From: Deltaproteobacteria bacterium
GTDB lineage: Bacteria > Myxococcota > XYA12-FULL-58-9 > JAUUZB01
Assembly (NCBI GenBank): GCA_030590185.1
Contig: JAUUZB010000205.1
Location: 1-6,862 of the forward strand
Direction: 5' to 3'
DNA length: 6,862 bases
Shown: piece after piece, positions 5,866 through 6,862 of the stretch
Position numbering within the stretch: position 1 is the first letter of the stretch
Layout of the letters: each line of letters starts with the position of its first letter
The notes under the pieces: generated by a model
Database searches by the model: none
Told to the model about the DNA's origin: nothing
The model's input: only the letters and a program-made list of their open reading frames with translations
Position numbers and translations under genes: made by a program

Positions 5866-6862
5866 GTCGCCCCCGGACGGTGTCGCAAAATCGCCAAGAC
5901 GAAGCGGGTACGACAGCCCTTGGCGACACCCTCCCCCGTCCTCTCCCCATCCCGCCCCTTGGCCCAGGCCTGCCCGCCCTTCTCTTCGCCGCCGCGCTCA
6001 CCCTCGCCGGGTACGCCCACGCTGACACGGGCCCTGGGGCGACCGGGGCCGGAACCGAAGCCGAGGCCAAAACCGAAACCGACGCCGAAACCGAAACCGA
6101 CACCGAAACCGACACCGAAACCGAAACCGAAACCGACACCACCGACTGGCGCCGCAGCCTAGGCTTCGCCGCCCAGCTCTACCTCGGCTGGAACCCCACC
6201 GCGATCGCCACCCGCCTCGACGCCCACTACCGCCACGTTTACCACCTGGACCCGGAGAGCATCCTGTTCGACGGCGCCTACCTACAAGCCGGGATCATGG
6301 CGGACGTCACCCCGATCTTCGGCCGCTACGGCCCCTACGTCGAGTGGGTGCCGATGAAGATCCTGATCCTGCGCCTCAGCTACGGCCTGCTCCCCTACCA
6401 CGGCGCCGGCGGCCTGGTCGCCTACGACACACCGGATGGCGACTGGAGCGAGAGCGCTCGCCTCAACCACGACAACCCGCTGGTCGCCCTGGCCCACAAT
6501 CTGCGCATGATGGCCGAGGTGCGCTTCAAGGTCGGACCGCTGATCGTGCTGAGCCGCTCCGAGCTCAACTTCTATGCCTTTGACCGGCCCGAGCCCTACC
6601 TGTTCGAAAACTGGTACAGCCTGCTGGTCCAGCGCACCGATTGGGTGTTCATCAACCGCACCCTGGTGCTGCTCGAGGCCTTTGCCCGCCCCAATGGCGA
6701 AACCATCCGGATCGGCGCCTACCACTCCTGGCGCCGTGCCTTCGGCGCCAACACCACCAACGAGCGTCTCGGCTTTGCCATCTTCTGGGAGCCAACCTCT
6801 CGCTGGTGGATCTTTGACCAGCCCAGGTTCCTCGCCCTCGTGGGCTGGCACATCAACGACCG
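5862..6862 (+). CDS. Secreted, probably outer-membrane beta-rich protein of unknown function (partial, 3' end missing)
   Basis: The frame is open from GTG 5862 to the right edge: 333 complete codons without a stop. The start overlaps the upstream TGA as GTGA, with GAGAG (5849-5853) about 8 bases before it. No ATG occurs near the N terminus in this frame. Residues 1-36 form a long, proline-rich N-region; 37-54 (LPALLFAAALTLAGYAHA) form a hydrophobic core ending in AHA before D55, a good signal peptidase I site. Next comes a low-complexity Thr/Glu/Asp tract (about 66-95), then a domain from W96 rich in alternating hydrophobic and aromatic strands (for example FAAQLYLGWN, YGPYVEWVPMKILILRLSYG, LVLLEAFARP, LGFAIFWEP). 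This resembles an outer-membrane beta-barrel, but I do not recognise the family. GC-ending codon use across 6162-6862 supports this frame and not the antisense one. It probably works with the upstream membrane protein. Confidence 0.85.
   Translation, partial: MSRPRTVSQNRQDEAGTTALGDTLPRPLPIPPLGPGLPALLFAAALTLAGYAHADTGPGATGAGTEAEAKTETDAETETDTETDTETETETDTTDWRRSLGFAAQLYLGWNPTAIATRLDAHYRHVYHLDPESILFDGAYLQAGIMADVTPIFGRYGPYVEWVPMKILILRLSYGLLPYHGAGGLVAYDTPDGDWSESARLNHDNPLVALAHNLRMMAEVRFKVGPLIVLSRSELNFYAFDRPEPYLFENWYSLLVQRTDWVFINRTLVLLEAFARPNGETIRIGAYHSWRRAFGANTTNERLGFAIFWEPTSRWWIFDQPRFLALVGWHIND
6057..6143 (+). repeat. 6-bp tandem repeat encoding an acidic Thr-Glu/Asp linker
   Basis: Hexamers of the form GAAACC or GACACC repeat eleven times from 6075 to 6140, preceded by degenerate relatives (GAAGCC, GAGGCC, AAAACC) from 6057. 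In frame with the secreted protein they give alternating Thr with Glu/Asp, roughly residues 66-94, just after the predicted signal peptide. The tract is therefore a flexible, highly negative linker between the cleavage site and the folded domain. The opposite strand and another frame give serine-valine or lysine-proline repeats, which are shadows. Confidence 0.92.

Noticed and set aside
5920..6162. 80-codon + strand ORF with KPTPKPKP repeats
   Set aside because: It is an out-of-frame reading of the hexamer repeat inside the secreted-protein gene.
6282..6851. 189-codon minus-strand ORF at the right edge
   Set aside because: The + strand frame starting at 5862 has a signal peptide, coupled start and stronger codon bias over the same bases.

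Overview
This is a GC-rich window with strongly G/C-ending codons. It starts inside the 3' end of an rsmG-like gene (16S rRNA G527 methyltransferase) and continues into chromosomal-type parA and parB. The rsmG-parA-parB order is classic origin-proximal synteny in many bacteria, so the window probably lies near a chromosomal replication origin. High GC, a FadR-type GntR regulator, a large membrane protein of a type I associate with Myxococcota/Deltaproteobacteria, and a predicted outer-membrane protein together suggest a Gram-negative deltaproteobacterium or myxobacterium relative. That placement is inference from style and synteny, not from a database match.

Layout on the + strand (no convincing minus-strand gene): rsmG tail (1-212); an intergenic region with a 9-bp tandem array (295-390); parA (465-1241); a ~70-bp tandem repeat that triplicates the last codons and stop of parA (1218-1390) and fills most of the parA-parB gap; parB (1443-2297); a 261-bp gap in which I see no gene or clear signal (2298-2558); a membrane-anchored conserved hypothetical protein (2559-3221); a FadR-subfamily regulator 30 bp downstream (3252-3989); an intergenic region with four tandem hairpins (4075-4189); a polytopic membrane protein with an in-frame 4 x 10-residue repeat (4252-5865); and a secreted protein that starts on a GTGA overlap and runs off the right edge (5862-6862).

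Functionally there are three blocks. rsmG/parA/parB form the origin-proximal housekeeping block (rRNA modification and chromosome segregation). The hypothetical gene and the GntR regulator are probably co-transcribed. The last two genes look translationally coupled: an inner-membrane protein of GT-C glycosyltransferase-like architecture, then an exported beta-rich protein, suggesting a shared envelope role.

The most striking property is the density of tandem repeats. Five unrelated arrays with units of 9, ~70, ~32, 30 and 6 bp lie within 6.9 kb, three between genes and two inside genes. The ~32-bp array is the best candidate for something undescribed: each unit folds as a hairpin, and differences between units preserve the pairing. 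I see no defence system, CRISPR array, tRNA, rRNA, insertion sequence or canonical parS site.
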